Below are positions 1 to 11,753 of a stretch of 64,000 nucleotides of DNA, in pieces; position 1 is the stretch's first letter, and each line of letters begins with the position of its first letter. Both the position numbers and the translations under genes were made by a program. Origin of the DNA: Branchipolynoe longqiensis. Lineage: Eukaryota > Annelida > Polychaeta > Phyllodocida > Polynoidae. The notes beneath the pieces were generated by a model that made no database searches, was not told the origin of the DNA, and saw nothing but the letters and a program-made list of their open reading frames with translations. The DNA lies in assembly GCA_030323885.1 (NCBI GenBank), contig CM059187.1, positions 137,240,415 through 137,304,414 on the forward strand, read 5' to 3'.

Positions 1-560
1 TGCCAGTGTCGATATTTATGTGTGCCTTAATAACAATTGTTATTTGGTTCACTTAACATCCTAGGGGGTGCTGCTTTTTGGGTTGCTTTTTTATGAGGTG
101 TTTTTCTTTTTAATTTTTTATTATTTTATAGATTAAGTGTCCAATGCCGTTTATCATTACCAGTTCGACATGACTTGCCGTTTTCGACTTTATTTAGGCC
201 AATTTATACAGTATTACCACAACAAACATAATAAATCAGACCATTGCTATTAAGAACTTGCGGTTCGAGGAAACTGAAGGGGGGGATGGGGGTAAGGAGA
301 CTAATATTGACTTCGCACTATGTTGAAAATATTGTAGATATAAATAGCGAGATTTAGGTTATGACCTGGTGGCCTAGCTAAGGACCACATAACATGATTT
401 GTTGCAATATACAATATGTTAGTTTTTTTTAAAAGATTCTTGGCATATATGTATGGCCAGGTGTTGGGTGATACTGATCATAATGCAGAGACAGTAGCCT
501 ACAATCGGAATACTGCAAGTACGTAGAGGTCGTAGTGAATCTTTTGTCTATCACTGCCAG
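1..560. other. No feature recognised
   Basis: AT-rich unique-looking sequence; no splice-consistent coding segment or known repeat seen. Confidence 0.6.
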
Positions 561-563
561 TGT

Positions 564-693
564 CATCCATCCATCCATCCATACATGTATACATACATAC
601 ATACATACATACGTACACACATACATACATACATACACACATACATACATACATACATACATACACACATACATACATACATACATACACACC
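564..693. repeat. (CATA/CATC)n microsatellite
   Basis: Tetranucleotide run, mostly CATA with cacacata and cgtac interruptions; creates Tyr/Val/Cys open frames that are not genes. Confidence 0.95.
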
Positions 694-730
694 TTATATA
701 GATGACGTCCTATACACAAATAGCCTGAAC

Positions 731-1113
731 CAAAGACCCTATAATTCTAAGACGGCTCACTCAGCCTGTACTGTGTAATCAAAATGATCAAACCCAACAC
801 TTGGTGCGCTGGCTGTTCTCTTGGTTAAACAGGTGCTATATTATATGTATAAATGTATATATGAATGTGAAAGATGTGTGATGATGGCGATGCTGCTGAT
901 GATGCTGATGATGATGTGTATTTATTCATAGCAATTTCATATTGATGTATATTCATACTTACCTATCTCATGTATAATATAATTGTATGTGTTTACATGT
1001 GAAACACCAACCAGCAGCTGGGCTGATCAAACCCACCACAAGGTGGTACTGTGAAATTTACATGACCATGGGAGAGACAGAGAGTGAGCCGTCTTAGTAT
1101 TATAGGGTCTTTG
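731..1113. mobile_element. MITE with CAAAGACCCTATAAT termini and ~7-bp target duplication
   Basis: Left end CAAAGACCCTATAATTCTAA and right end TTAGTATTATAGGGTCTTTG are inverted over about 33 bp. Flanks cctgaac (724-730) and cctgaat (1114-1120) look like a 7-bp duplication with one mismatch. Interior noncoding with GAT-rich stretch near 890. Confidence 0.82.
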
Positions 1114-1137
1114 CCTGAATTGAGGCAAGTAAGTATG

Positions 1138-1240
1138 TGTGGTCTCTGTGGCCTAGTGGTTAGGGTGTTGAATTTGTAATATAAAGTTGTTTTGTCTTGT
1201 GGGTTCAAACCCCATACAGTCCAAAACATTTTTACATTCA
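1138..1240 (+). mobile_element. tRNA-like SINE head, third type
   Basis: GTGGCCTAGTGGTTAGGGTG resembles a tRNA A box and GTGGGTTCAAACCCCA a B box, spaced as in tRNA. Body unlike the abundant SINE. Confidence 0.55.
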
Positions 1241-1439
1241 ACAACAAAAATTGTTGTTAATCTATAAGTGTTTCTCACTGAATTGTGCAATGTAATTATA
1301 CTAACATATATTTTACATTAAAGCAAATATATTTCCTGTTTGAACTACTCTAAAGAAAATTGAAAATACATCAATTTTACCCTCCCTTCTCTCCACTCAC
1401 CCAGCCATTTTCACAACAACACCTGTCACATGACCAATC

Positions 1440-1655
1440 TAGGTCACTCTACACCACCAAGTGGAAAAGTTCAGTACTAAGCATGTACCACCATGTTGCA
1501 CAAATTAGAACTATTCCGAGTTTGTTTGTTTTCCCGGCAAGATATACCTGCCGACTATCTAAGTTAGATATGTAGAATCAAATATAGGTGAGTTTTTTGG
1601 TTTTGAATATTTGATGTTTTCATCGGACTATTCAACTTTAAGCTAGAGTAATGTA
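1440..1655. mobile_element. Right half of a TTAA/GTTGCATAGTCCGATG MITE
   Basis: Ends GATGTTTTCATCGGACTATT then CAACTTTAAG as in complete copies; no left terminus seen. Confidence 0.7.
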
Positions 1656-1744
1656 GATTATAGCAAGAACCCTATTCAACAGTAGCTACTCCAAGCTAGA
1701 GTAAATGGGATTATTAAAATCAACCTAATATATTTAGCTAAAAG

Positions 1745-2330
1745 AATCTGTTATGTGTGGTCTACTCTAATGTATGGGGCTGTTATGTGTGGTGTACTCT
1801 AATGTATGGGGCTGTTATGTGTGGTGTACTCTAATGTATGGGGCTGGTATGTGTGGTGTACTCTAATGTATGGGGCTGTTATGTGTGGTGTACTCTAATG
1901 TATGGGGCTGTTATGTGTGGTGTACTCTAATGTATGGGGCTGTTATATGTGGTCTACTCTAATGTATGGGGCTGTTATGTGTGGTGTACTCTAATGTATG
2001 GGGCTGTTATGTGTGGTGTACTCTAATGTATGGGGCTGTTATGTGTGGTGTACTCTAATGTATGGGGCTGTTATGTGTGGTGTACTCTAATGTATGGGGC
2101 TGTTATGTGTGGTGTACTCTAATGTATGGGGCTGTTATGTGTGGTGTACTCTAATGTATGGGGCTGTTATGTGTGGTGTACTCTAATGTATGGGGCTGTT
2201 ATGTGTGGTCTACTCTAATGTATGGGGCTGTTATGTGTGGTGTACTCTAATGTATGGGGCTGTTATGTGTGGTGTACTCTAATGTATGGGGCTGTTATGT
2301 GTGGTCTACTCTAATGTATGGGGCTGAGAC
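1745..2330 (+). repeat. 32-bp minisatellite derived from retrotransposon ORF2 (about 18 copies)
   Basis: Unit GGCTGTTATGTGTGGTGTAC then TCTAATGTATGG, highly uniform, only occasional single changes (gtgtac/gtctac, ttatatgt). The last unit runs straight into the ORF2 codons ctctaatgtatggggctgag (TLMYGAE), so the array was seeded by this coding sequence. Confidence 0.97.
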
Positions 2331-2720
2331 ATGGACAATCTCTAAGAAAATGTACAAACGTTTAGCAGCATTTGAGATGTGGACTTATCGAAGGATGATG
2401 AAAATATCATGGACAAAGAAGATCACCAACAAAGAAGTTCTCAGAAAAATTAAAATAAGAAAAGCTTGTTTGCCACTATACAGACAAAGAAACTTATCTA
2501 TTTTGGCCACATCATTTGTCAGAGTTCAATATACCGTACATTGTTGGAAGGGAAGGTGAATGGCAGCAGAGGGAGAGGAAGACCAAGAACATCATGGTTT
2601 ACAAATATTTCACAGTGGACAGGCTTGAATTATTCACAGTCTATCAGAACAGCACACCATCGGGACAAGTGGAGAACCATTGCATCCAACCCTCGACTAG
2701 AGGACGGAACTATTGATTGA
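2308..2720 (+). pseudogene. Non-LTR retrotransposon ORF2, 3' end fragment
   Basis: Reads LMYGAETWTISKKMYKRLAA...FEMWTYRRMMKISWTKKITNKEVL in one frame, then shifts near 2480 to KLIYFGHIICQ...LLEGKVNGSRGRGRPRTSWF...SQWTGLNYSQSIRTAHHRDKWR and stops at 2720. The order YGAETWT - AFE.W.YRR - W....TN.EVL - YFGHI - EG.V.G.RGRGRPR..W - R..WR is the region after the RT domain in many invertebrate LINE-type ORF2 proteins. Upstream coding sequence is replaced by the 32-bp minisatellite, and there is a frameshift, so it is dead. Exact clade was not assigned. Confidence 0.85.
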
Positions 2721-2775
2721 TTGAAAAGAATCTGGCAGAAACGCATGACCATCAGACCATGCAACTTTAACTACT

Positions 2776-3100
2776 TAAGGGACCAATATGTAGTAACATA
2801 ATTAAGGGAATCACAATTCCTTTCTCAGGGTAATATTCTTATGAATCATTTATAAATAGCTCAGGATGTCAATGAACAGAGCATGCTATTTACATGCTTA
2901 GGAGTATGAATATAAATATAAATTTCCAGCGGGACAGAGACTGAGCGTAATGGCGGCTGAGGCATGGGCAAGCAGGTGGTGCTACGCAGGGAGGTCAGGC
3001 GGTACCAGTAGATGACCTAATGAGTAGAGGTGACCAGCCGATGACTTAGTGGCTGGGGAGTAGATGGATCTTCCGGCTTATTATACCCGTATAATGGCTT
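2776..3100. other. Remnant MITE tip then unassigned sequence
   Basis: 2735-2775 ends CATCAGACCATGCAACTTTA A like the TTAA MITE; the rest (including GTGGTGCTACGCAGGGAGGT) is unassigned. Confidence 0.5.
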
Positions 3101-3102
3101 AT

Positions 3103-3105
3103 ACA

Positions 3106-3140
<35 letters not shown>
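3103..3140. repeat. (TA)n microsatellite
   Basis: Pure dinucleotide run. Confidence 0.95.
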
Positions 3141-3148
<8 letters not shown>

Positions 3149-3421
3149 CAGTTATACATTAAATAAAGAACCATTTATAGACACGGCCATAAACACTTGT
3201 CACATTGTCAGACATGGGGACTAGGGCGTTCTTGCCTCTTGCAACAAAGAATAATGCAATAAAAACTAATAGCAAAAAGTCTTATGTCTACGGATAATAA
3301 ATAAGTGGATGTGGTAAGTGTGGGTGGTACATAGAAGAGTCCTTGTTCATACAGAATCACAGGTGATGGGTGGGAGGGTGGGAATGTGGGAGAGTGGGAG
3401 GGTGGGTGAGTCTAAACTACA

Positions 3422-3932
3422 TACAGTATAACCCCGTTAAACCAAACTTGAAGGGACCCTAGAAATTTGTTTGGATTAACCGATCATTGGTTTAACCGAG
3501 CTTTGGCTTTACCTTTGACTTTGAGTAAGTGTGTATTGCACATGTAATATACAATGTATGTGGACACTTTGATTATTGTGTTTTTTTTTATGTATATACA
3601 GTACAGCCCCATTAAATGAAGCTCGGTTAAACCAAACGATCGGTTAATCCAAACTTTGTTCGGGAACCGGCAAAATACTACAATATATCATATAAAAAAG
3701 TCAGTGGGGTCTCAGATGACCTTATAACCACATGAAAGTTTGGTTTAACCATACTGGAGTGGCCTGGGGTCTGACAATTTTGTTTGGATTAACCGATAAT
3801 TTGGTTAAGCGACTTTGGCTTAACCAACTTTTTTATATGATAAATGGTAATATTTTGTCGGGCTGCCGAAAAATGTTTGGATTAACCGATCGTTTGGTTT
3901 AACCGAGCTTGGTTTAACGGGGTTATACTGTA
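3422..3932. mobile_element. MITE, CAGTATAACCCCGTTAAACC termini (Tc1/mariner-like)
   Basis: Left TACAGTATAACCCCGTTAAA and right TTTAACGGGGTTATACTGTA are perfect inverses with TA at both borders. A second internal inverted pair (3600-3660 versus 3870-3905, ggttaatccaaac) suggests nested or duplicated ends. Short CAGT termini with TA flanks fit Tigger/pogo-like MITEs. Confidence 0.85.
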
Positions 3933-4411
3933 TAAAGCTACAACTTGTGGTGGGGGTAGGAGGGTGCGAGGGTGGGTGAGTGAGTCTAATCCATATATAG
4001 AGCTACAACTGGAGGGTGGGGATGGGGGTAGGAGGGTGGGTGAGTCTAAACCATATATATATATAATTATATATATATATACAACTGGAGGGTGGGGGTG
4101 GGGGGGGGGGGCAGGGAGGGGGGGTGAGTCTAAGCCATACTTATGATGGTCAACTTCGCTCACACACCCACTCCAGCTCAGTGTTCCGTACAACTGAAAA
4201 CAAATATATCATATTTACTGAATGCGTCATTTAATTGAATATGATAAACCCACTGGCGGTGAATAGGTAGTGGACATAAAAACCAATATTAACCACCTGT
4301 GCCATGTGATACTGACAGAGAGCATGAACGGTATTTATGATAGCCAAATTGGAATTACAGTTAAGGTTAAATTATATGGGGAGAAAAATAAGGATAGAAA
4401 ATATGAAGACA
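3933..4411. other. GGGTGGG-rich simple sequence and unassigned DNA
   Basis: 3950-4130 has three imperfect units of GGTGGGTGAGTCTAA.CCATA with TA runs; 4200-4411 shows nothing recognisable. Confidence 0.6.
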
Positions 4412-4766
4412 TTAAAGCTGCATAGTCCGATGAAATGTCAAATTTTCAAAACCAAACCAATTATCTAGATTTCAGTTTACATATCTAACTTAGATACTGA
4501 TGCACTTATTAAGCATTTGTTTCTGCGTAGAAGGCAATACTGAGTCAATTTAACAGAACCTGTTGCTGCAGAAGTCTATGGTGTCAGAGTTTTGGCAAGC
4601 TTGCCAAAACTAATTTTCCATGTTTGCACTCAAAATATCTCAAAAGTTTACCATTTAAAATAAAAGTAACTTTGAACTAATGTAGAGTAGATACTAGTGA
4701 TTGATCTAATATATTTATCTCAGAAAAAATACAGAAATTCAAAACCATCGGACTATGCAACTTTAA
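4412..4766. mobile_element. TTAA-flanked MITE, family GTTGCATAGTCCGATG, copy
   Basis: TTAA then AGCTGCATAGTCCGATGAAA at left; CATCGGACTATGCAACT then TTAA at right. TTAA target sites fit piggyBac or Kolobok superfamilies. Confidence 0.88.
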
Positions 4767-5015
4767 GTGAATGGTTTATAGCACGATATGGGTGTTAGCA
4801 CTAATCTTGGAGGTGGTGGTGCCAATATAAAAACTTTCACGTTTTGATATCGTCATGACTATTCCTTCTTCGTGCCCAAAACCCATATCGTGCATTAAAC
4901 TACAATATTAAATTAGCAGCATGTTAAATTGTCTTAAGAACTGAAGACACAAAGAATCAAACTAGGTACATTGATCCGATCATGAGGTATCAACACGTCT
5001 ATATTTTCTCTCTTA

Positions 5016-5276
5016 TATGAGCCTGTCTCAAAAAGTGATAACTCTTTTTTTGTCCATTGTAACGATTGACACAAAACAGCACAGAAACGGTTACACTGAA
5101 AACACAAGGACATTTGCTTCAAATCAATATGTATACTATTGGGATTATGAAATACCATGTAAAAAACAAATCAGTTTATCCTGAGCAAATGCATAGGCAG
5201 ATAGTATGTTGATCGTTACAATGGACAAAGTTTTGTCCCATATTGCTTAGCACCTTTTGAGACAGTCCCATATATA
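5016..5276. mobile_element. MITE, family CTGTCTCAAAAAGTGATAAC
   Basis: Left GCCTGTCTCAAAAAGTGATA and right CACCTTTTGAGACAGTCCCA are inverted; inner bodies match the copy at 24799-25058 throughout. Confidence 0.82.
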
Positions 5277-5426
5277 GAAATTGCTCATAGGAAGGTGTAT
5301 TGTAAAGGATTATTAATAAATCCAGCCACTTATATTGTAATATCTGCCAATTCTAAATTAACCAGGCTTACATCAGACTGAGCGGATCAAATCGATTATT
5401 TGGTATCCGTTTCAATTATCTGATTA

Positions 5427-5917
5427 TTAAAGTTGCAAAGTCCGATGTTTTTGAGTTTTTGCTATTTTCTGAGATTAATATATTATACTAATCGTTGTAA
5501 TCTACTTTACTTTAGTTTGAAGTAACTTTGATTTGAAATGGCTAAGTTTGGAGATATTTGATGTCAAAACATGCCAAAATAATTTTGACAAGCACACCAA
5601 AACTCTGACACCCTAGACTTCAGTAGTAACGAATTTTATTAATTGACATATTATGCCCTTCTATGCAGCAACAAATGTTAATAAGTGCACCAGTGTCTAA
5701 GTTGAATATGTAGAATCAAATCTAGATAAGTGTTTTGGTTTTGAAAATTTGATGTTTTCATCGGACTATGCAAATTTAATTGACTTATTATGTCCTTCTA
5801 TGCAGCAGCGCATGTTTGATAAGTGCACCGGTATCTAAGTTAGATATGTACAATCAAATCTAGGTTAGTGTTTTCGTTTTGAAAATGTTATGCTTTCATC
5901 GGACTATGCAACTTTAA
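5427..5917. mobile_element. TTAA MITE (GTTGCATAGTCCGATG), with duplicated right end
   Basis: Starts TTAAAGTTGCAAAGTCCGAT and ends CATCGGACTATGCAACTTTA A. The last ~135 bp appear twice in tandem (5640-5780, 5781-5917). Confidence 0.85.
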
Positions 5918-6009
5918 TGAATGATGTAGGCCTATTAATCCTAGTATGGAGGCTTTAAATAACACTTTGTCCACTGACTAATCCTATTATGTCTACATTT
6001 AATTTTTTT

Positions 6010-6250
6010 ATGGGATGTTTACGCTGTCCATAGCATATAAGCTCAGATGATCGAGCTTGTTTTCAATGCTGGGCAGTTATCGGTCTGTGTTTCTTAAGAT
6101 TACGGTTTGTGGTTAGTGATCTATGTTAGTTTTTGGGGATTTTCTTGGTAAGAGTCTTTCTCTTTTTATTTTTTCCTCCACTTAATTCTAGACTCGCCTA
6201 CTCTATTTACATATTATAGGCTTGTACATAATAGGTAGTTGGTTTATGTT
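6010..6250. repeat. Dispersed repeat, pair with 55105-55340
   Basis: Contains GCTTGTTTTCAATGCTGGGC, TTCTTAAGATTACGGTTTGT, ACTCGCCTACTCTATTTACA; the inverse lies at 55105-55340. No termini recognised. Confidence 0.8.
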
Positions 6251-6326
6251 TGGATTTGATGTTATCTGGCTGTTTTCTAGCAGGGTGTGTGAAGTTTGAG
6301 CTAACTAGAAGACGCTAAGATTAGTT

Positions 6327-6590
6327 TGTTGTTGCTTTATGTCCTCGCAACATCTAAGGTCATATCAGGATGGATACTGACTTGTGACAGTGCATACTCA
6401 GTGTGACTTTATAGTGCTGCCCCACTGGGACACCATGCCACAGCACCATGACCTGATATCCCACTCAGTCACATTATCCTGACACTGAGCCAACCAGTCC
6501 TTGCCTTATCCTAATAATGCCCAGAGCCTGACTAGGAAGTGCCTTGATTTGACTCGACCAAAGTTCGAAACCGTGGGTTCGAACCCAATG
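6327..6590 (-). mobile_element. tRNA-derived SINE
   Basis: Tail (TTGTTGTTG, TTTATGTCCTCGCAACATCT) to B box (GGTTCGAACCC); the A-box end is missing. Family body has AACCAGTCCTTGCC and CCACTCAGTCACATTATCCT. Confidence 0.88.
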
Positions 6591-6674
6591 GGAAGTGGAT
6601 GGGATAGGGTGAGAGTGGGTGTAAGGGTGAGTGGGAGTGGGGTAGGATGAAGTTGATGAGGGTGGAGGTGAAGG

Positions 6675-7029
6675 TTAAAGCTGCATAGTCCAATGAAATA
6701 TCAAATTTTCAAAACCAAACCAATTATGTAGATTTGATTCTACATATCTAACTTACATACTGATGCACTTATTAAGCATTTGTTTCTGCGTAGAAGGCAA
6801 TTCTGTGTCAATTTAACAGAACCTGTTACTGCAGAAGTCTATGGTGTCAGAGTTTTGGCAAGCTTGCCAAAACTAATTGTCCATGTTTGCACTCAAAATA
6901 TATCAAAAGTTTACCATTTAAAATAAAAGTAACTTTGAACTAATGTAAAGTAGATACTAGTGATCGATCTAATATATTTATCTCAGAAAAAATACAGAAA
7001 TTCAAAACCATCGGACCATGGAACTTTAA
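6675..7029. mobile_element. TTAA MITE (GTTGCATAGTCCGATG)
   Basis: TTAAAGCTGCATAGTCCAAT to ATCGGACCATGGAACTTTAA; about 95% identical to 4412-4766. Confidence 0.88.
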
Positions 7030-7302
7030 TAGAATACATGTATGTGTTCCGAGTTCTGTTAGTCTCTTTGGAAGGACTGAATCTGCGACCAAGCATGTCA
7101 GTCACACCATCAGATTACACGCTGGAAGATGCAGGAAGTGGTGACAACATACAAGTGGAGTGGGTTTTTTGTATTTCATGTAAAATATGTGCTAAGACAA
7201 TTTCACTGTAATCTACATTTGAAAGAAATGTATGGCAAGAACCCTACCAAATTTGGTCCCTCAGGAGGCATGTGTTTATAAGTGCAAAGTAAGTTTCAAG
7301 TA

Positions 7303-7867
7303 TATAGGGTATTCATGTGACGTCATCAACCGGATGCGTGGCCATTGTGGCGATATCAACCAGTAAACATCCCATAGAGTTTGCCTGTATGTGCAGTGCA
7401 AAACGTCTATTTCATTCAAAATTAATAGAAATGCAGAACGCTAACCTTATAAATTTAATATAATCTTGTTGTTAAACATGTTTTCTATATGTGTACCAAG
7501 AGATTTCTTTCTAGGTCATGTGGCTCTATATATATTTCACTTTTTCTGTATGAAGATTGCTCACGGCCATTGACAATGCATTGAGTTCGCTGGTACGCAC
7601 AACGAAAAATGTCAGTTTTAGTCAAAATAATAGAAATCCAGAACCCTAACCATATAAATTTAATATAATCTTGTTGTTAAACATGTTTTCTATATATGTC
7701 CCAAGCGGTTTGCGTTTAGGTCATGTGGTTTTAGAGATATTTAACTTTTTCTGTATGAAGATTGCTCACGGCCATTGAGTGCATTGATCAGGTTGGGTTT
7801 GTTATTGTGGTTGTATCTCCACAATGGCCGCACTTCCGCTTAGCATGACGTCAGTGCATACCCTATA
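7303..7867. mobile_element. MITE, TAGGGTATTCATGTGACGTC termini
   Basis: Left TATAGGGTATTCATGTGACG and right ATGACGTCAGTGCATACCCTATA (read as two parts) are inverted with one or two changes. Two internal near-repeats carry GAACCCTAACCATATAAATT and GATTGCTCACGGCCATTGA. Confidence 0.88.
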
Positions 7868-8046
7868 CAGTGCCTGTAGTACAGAATAGGAGTGGGGAGC
7901 GGCACCAACCCCAACTTCCGGTGTGTAAGCTGAAGCTGCGACCTGGCACGCCGGGTCACAGCTTGAGTCCTTACTGAGGGAACAGTGGAACTCGGAACAC
8001 CAGTTTTGGACATCATGCAACTTACCTGAATCCAGCACAAGTTCAT

Positions 8047-8402
8047 ATATAGGGTATTCACGTGACGTCATCTACTGGTTGCATGGCCATTGTGGCGATA
8101 TCAACCCGTAAACAACCCATAGAATTTGCTGGTGCGCGCAGTGCAAAACGTTCATTTCATTCAAAATTAATAGAAATGCAGAACCCTAACCATATGAATT
8201 TAATATAATCTTTTTGGTAAACATGTTCTCCATATGTGTACCAAGCGATTTGTTTCTAGGTGGATTGGTCTTTAGAGATATTTCACTTTTTCTGTATGAA
8301 GATTGCTCATAGCCATTGAGTTTGCAGTGTGTTATTATTGTGGTTACTATCGCCACAATGGCCGCACTTCCGTTTAGCGTGACGTCAGTGAATACCCTAT
8401 AT
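8047..8402. mobile_element. MITE, TAGGGTATTCACGTGACGTC termini, shorter copy
   Basis: Same ends as 7303-7867 (TATAGGGTATTCACGTGACG; GCGTGACGTCAGTGAATACC CTATA) with a single internal unit. Confidence 0.88.
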
Positions 8403-8475
8403 TAGTTTACCGTATAGGAGCTTGTGGGTTTAATTCCCCGCCGAGTCGAACCAACAAGTTGCAATATTGATTCTG

Positions 8476-8745
8476 GTGTTCTCTGTGGCAGAGTGGTTAG
8501 AGTGTCTGACTTTTTTTCTAGGTCAGACTCCTAATCTGAAGGTTGGTGGGTCGATTCCCTGTGCCCCCACCTCTGCCAATTTGGATTTCCACCGCTGTGT
8601 ATAACTTACAGCGTCATCAAAGGCCAGTTGCTCTCACACCATGTCGATGTGGTGTGGGAGGTGAAAAATCCCTTGGGTCGGTAAAAGTGTAGGCTCGGGC
8701 TTTCTATCAACAAACTGTCTAAGAGTGAAAACAAGTCTATTCAGA
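8476..8745 (+). mobile_element. Second tRNA-derived SINE family (class II tRNA-like head)
   Basis: Head TGGCAGAGTGGTTAGAGTGT, long hairpin GTCTGAC..TAGGTCAGAC, B box GGTCGATTCCC, GTGCCCCCACCTCTGCCAAT. The A box and extra arm recall tRNA-Leu/Ser. Same family at 52288-52550. Confidence 0.82.
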
Positions 8746-8811
8746 CTTATCCATGATAGGCAATATAAATCTTTGTCATTATTTTACCTGACGCTCAGCA
8801 TCAGTAGAATA

Positions 8812-8956
8812 TGGTAAGGATAATGTGGCTGAACAGAATATTGGGTTTACTGATGGCACCGTGTCCCTGTGGGGCAGCACTATAAAGTCACCATGAGTGA
8901 ACACTGCGACAAATCGATATCGGGACAATATGACCTGTGATAATTGATTGATTGCT
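8812..8956 (+). mobile_element. tRNA-derived SINE, decayed 3' fragment
   Basis: Keeps GGGGCAGCACTATAAAGTCA CCATGAGTG of the main SINE; head absent. Confidence 0.7.
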
Positions 8957-9239
8957 GATGGCTTGACATTGTGTTGGCAGCAAGGGTCATATTCATTGCG
9001 AAAAGGTATGGTATCTATATTCTGTCAGTCTTGTCAATCACATTCACATGCCTACAATGAAATTTACACAGAATTCCGAAATGGGCATATCCATGGCAAA
9101 AAACCATCTAATACGCAATGTTGATTTAGTTAGATTTCTGATGATGCTAGGATGCAAACCCCATAATAAAGAACAACTAAGTGTGTGTTCCATTTACATT
9201 CATATTCAGACAGGGTAAACAGCTTTATTCAAGAATACC

Positions 9240-9722
9240 TTAAAGTTGCATAATGCGATGAAACATACATTTTTCGAAACGATATTTGTGCATTAACTAG
9301 TAGTTTGGGACAGCATAGACAGAATTATCAGTGAATTTAATACCTCATCCCATTGGACACTTTGAGGAAGTCATTAGACGGGAGGCCACAAACGGATTAA
9401 GTCAATCTCATGACCTCATTTGTCTTGCCCTCATTCCAGATACCATATATGGCATTAGTGTCAGGTTCTAAGACATATACATTACTAGGTCGACTCACAT
9501 TATGTGACTATCACCTAGATAGTATCTGTGTCATAGCGAGAGGACTTTTGGAAAGATTGTCAAAACTATTTTGGGTTCTTTCAGCTCAAATTCCTTCAAA
9601 ACTAGCCATTTTTCATCAAAATGACTCCGGACTAATGATTAGTAGGTCATAATGTACAATTTGATATTTTTATCTAGAAAATAAGACAAACATTCAAACG
9701 CGATCGGACTATGCTACTTTAA
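9240..9722. mobile_element. TTAA MITE, diverged subfamily
   Basis: TTAAAGTTGCATAATGCGAT to ATCGGACTATGCTACTTTAA; interior shares GGGACAGCATA.ACAGAATTA with 12260-13769. Confidence 0.83.
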
Positions 9723-9910
9723 TGTCACATCTTATACAATTTAAAAAATGCAATAATAGTTATATGTTGTCTGCTCTTTATAATATTGCTCATGAAAGCT
9801 AGATCTATAAAACAAAAAAAACACCAGCAAATGTAAGTGAAAGAATATTATTGTTGTCTTTTATTTCGACTATACAAAGTTAACACTCCCACTATTGCTC
9901 TGTCGTGTGA

Positions 9911-10234
9911 CCAGACGGGATTGCCGAATGAGTTGAGCATCCATCTCCCGCTTTGGTAGATCGTGGGATTCAAACCCTGGTTGAGTCAAACTAATGACTT
10001 GAAAATTGATACGTGTCGCTTCCGAGCCAGGTGCTCTGCATTATTATGATAGGACAAGGACTGGTTGGCTCAGTGTCAGGATAGTGTGACTGAGTCAGAT
10101 ATTAGGTCATGGTGCTGTTGGCCTGGTCTCCCAGTGGGGCAGCAGTATACAGTCACCATTAGTGCACACTGTCACAAGTATGTACCCATCCTGATATTAC
10201 CTTAGACGTGGCTAGGACTCCAACAACCAACCAA
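9911..10234 (+). mobile_element. tRNA-derived SINE, full length
   Basis: A box TTGCCGAATGAGTTGAGC, B box GGATTCAAACCC, body to tail CTCCAACAACCAACCAAC. Confidence 0.9.
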
Positions 10235-10239
10235 CTATG

Positions 10240-10850
10240 ATTCTGTCAATGCCACAAGTATTTTGGACAGAACGCATGCAGTGTGCAGTCTTGGTTAGTT
10301 ATATCGGGTTAGGAATTAAAAAAGAGAAAGAAAATCCTTGTTTACTTGCATTGCAACTCTAGATATAAATAAATAAATACCTTCCGAATTAAAAATGTGA
10401 CCCTCCCCCCCACATTGATAGATTTAGAGAGGTTTTACTGTATATATGAGACCATTTTTTTTGTTTGTTTCCAATTAAATTGCAATTCACCCCAACTAAA
10501 CTCGGACCATAAATATATTTAATTTATCGTGTTTCACTTCAACTCCAATTCAAATGATCAACCTCAGCATGCGGTATTTACATTGATGAACAATTCGAGA
10601 TAGGATTGGGAGATGGGAACTGGAAAAGTACGCAAAATAGATTTTTTTTTTAAAGCGAGAGAAAGATTCAATGCATGGCGCTATCAAGTTTGTTGTTTAT
10701 TGCTGTAGACGTGTGTGGATGTGTGTGTGTGTGGGTATGTGTGTGGATGTGTGTCATAGAGTGAACGCTCACCCTATCCTTGGATATAATATGAAGGCAT
10801 ATATATCGTATGCAGGGCATTGACCAACTCAAACCAGCCGACAAGACGAC
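10240..10850. other. Unassigned, with short (GT)n near 10715
   Basis: 10425-10445 resembles one end of the CAGTAAAACCTC MITE (TTTAGAGAGGTTTTACTGTA). No gene seen. Confidence 0.55.
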
Positions 10851-10855
10851 GACTG

Positions 10856-11157
10856 GGCCGCGTTCAGGGTGTGTCTTGGAGACGTCTTGGAGACGTCTCG
10901 GCGATGCTCTTTGGCTTATTTCCGTTCAGGGTGCGACTCGGAGACACCTCCTATTTCAGACAGGAGATGAAAAGCGCCTCGAAAATGGCCACCATATTCA
11001 GTGGTTTCAGCCAATCACAGCACAGCTTCCCCATTGCAAATGGCCACCCCCTATGGGGGCGGCCCTTTTCGAGACAACAAACTGCTTTTGCCGTTCAGAC
11101 TAGCGTGACGTGAGGGCCATCTCCAAGGCGCCTCCGAGACGGACCCTGAACGCGGCC
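10856..11157. mobile_element. MITE, GGCCGCGTTCAGGGT termini, 3-bp CTG duplication
   Basis: GGCCGCGTTCAGGGT at left, ACCCTGAACGCGGCC at right; CTG on both sides (10853-10855, 11158-11160). GC-rich interior with GACGTCTTGGAGACGTCTCG. Three-base duplication fits PIF/Harbinger. Overlapping open frames here are not genes. Confidence 0.83.
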
Positions 11158-11371
11158 CTGGTGGTGATGAGGGACAGTAAAACATGGCTTACACTGCACT
11201 ATCAGCGGTGACAAGCCGGGTAAAGAAGGGCATACGACGAAGAAAGGAGGAGACCCATCCAGCTTGCACATGCCCACTGAGTCGACTTACTGAGGGACCA
11301 GCGGAACTCGGAATACCCATATTGGATTGACGTCATCAAACTGTATGTGTTGCCTTTGTCAAAAAGTGTGT

Positions 11372-11725
11372 TCTTTGTTTGTTGGGGGTTTTACGTCCCA
11401 CCAACAGCTAAGGTCATATCATAGTAGGTGCCGGTTTGTGACACTGTGCACTCGTGGTGACTTTATAGTACTGCCCCACTGGGAGACCTGTGAATACAGC
11501 CTTTGATGCCAACATGGTGTAAAGCCACCAGCAAGCCTCCACACTGTATGATGCAAAATCCCACTCAGTTACATTATCTCATACTGAGCCCTGTCCTAAC
11601 TAGTAATGCCGAGCACCCGGGCTAGGTAGAGACAAATATAAATTATGTAAGCCGTTGTTTGGTTTGACTCCACCGGGATCGAACCCATGAACTCCCACTA
11701 CTGATTCAACCACCCCGCCTGGTCG
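11372..11725 (-). mobile_element. tRNA-derived SINE, diverged
   Basis: GGGGGTTTTACGTCCCACCA tail end; TGACTCCACCGGGATCGAAC B box; ends CCACCCCGCCTGGTC. Confidence 0.85.
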
Positions 11726-11753
11726 TCAAGAACTGCAGTCCTAATATCGGGAC

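Noticed and set aside
10810..11113. Two overlapping 97-codon ORFs
   Set aside because: They lie in a CTG-flanked MITE of GC-rich sequence; overlapping frames with no similarity.
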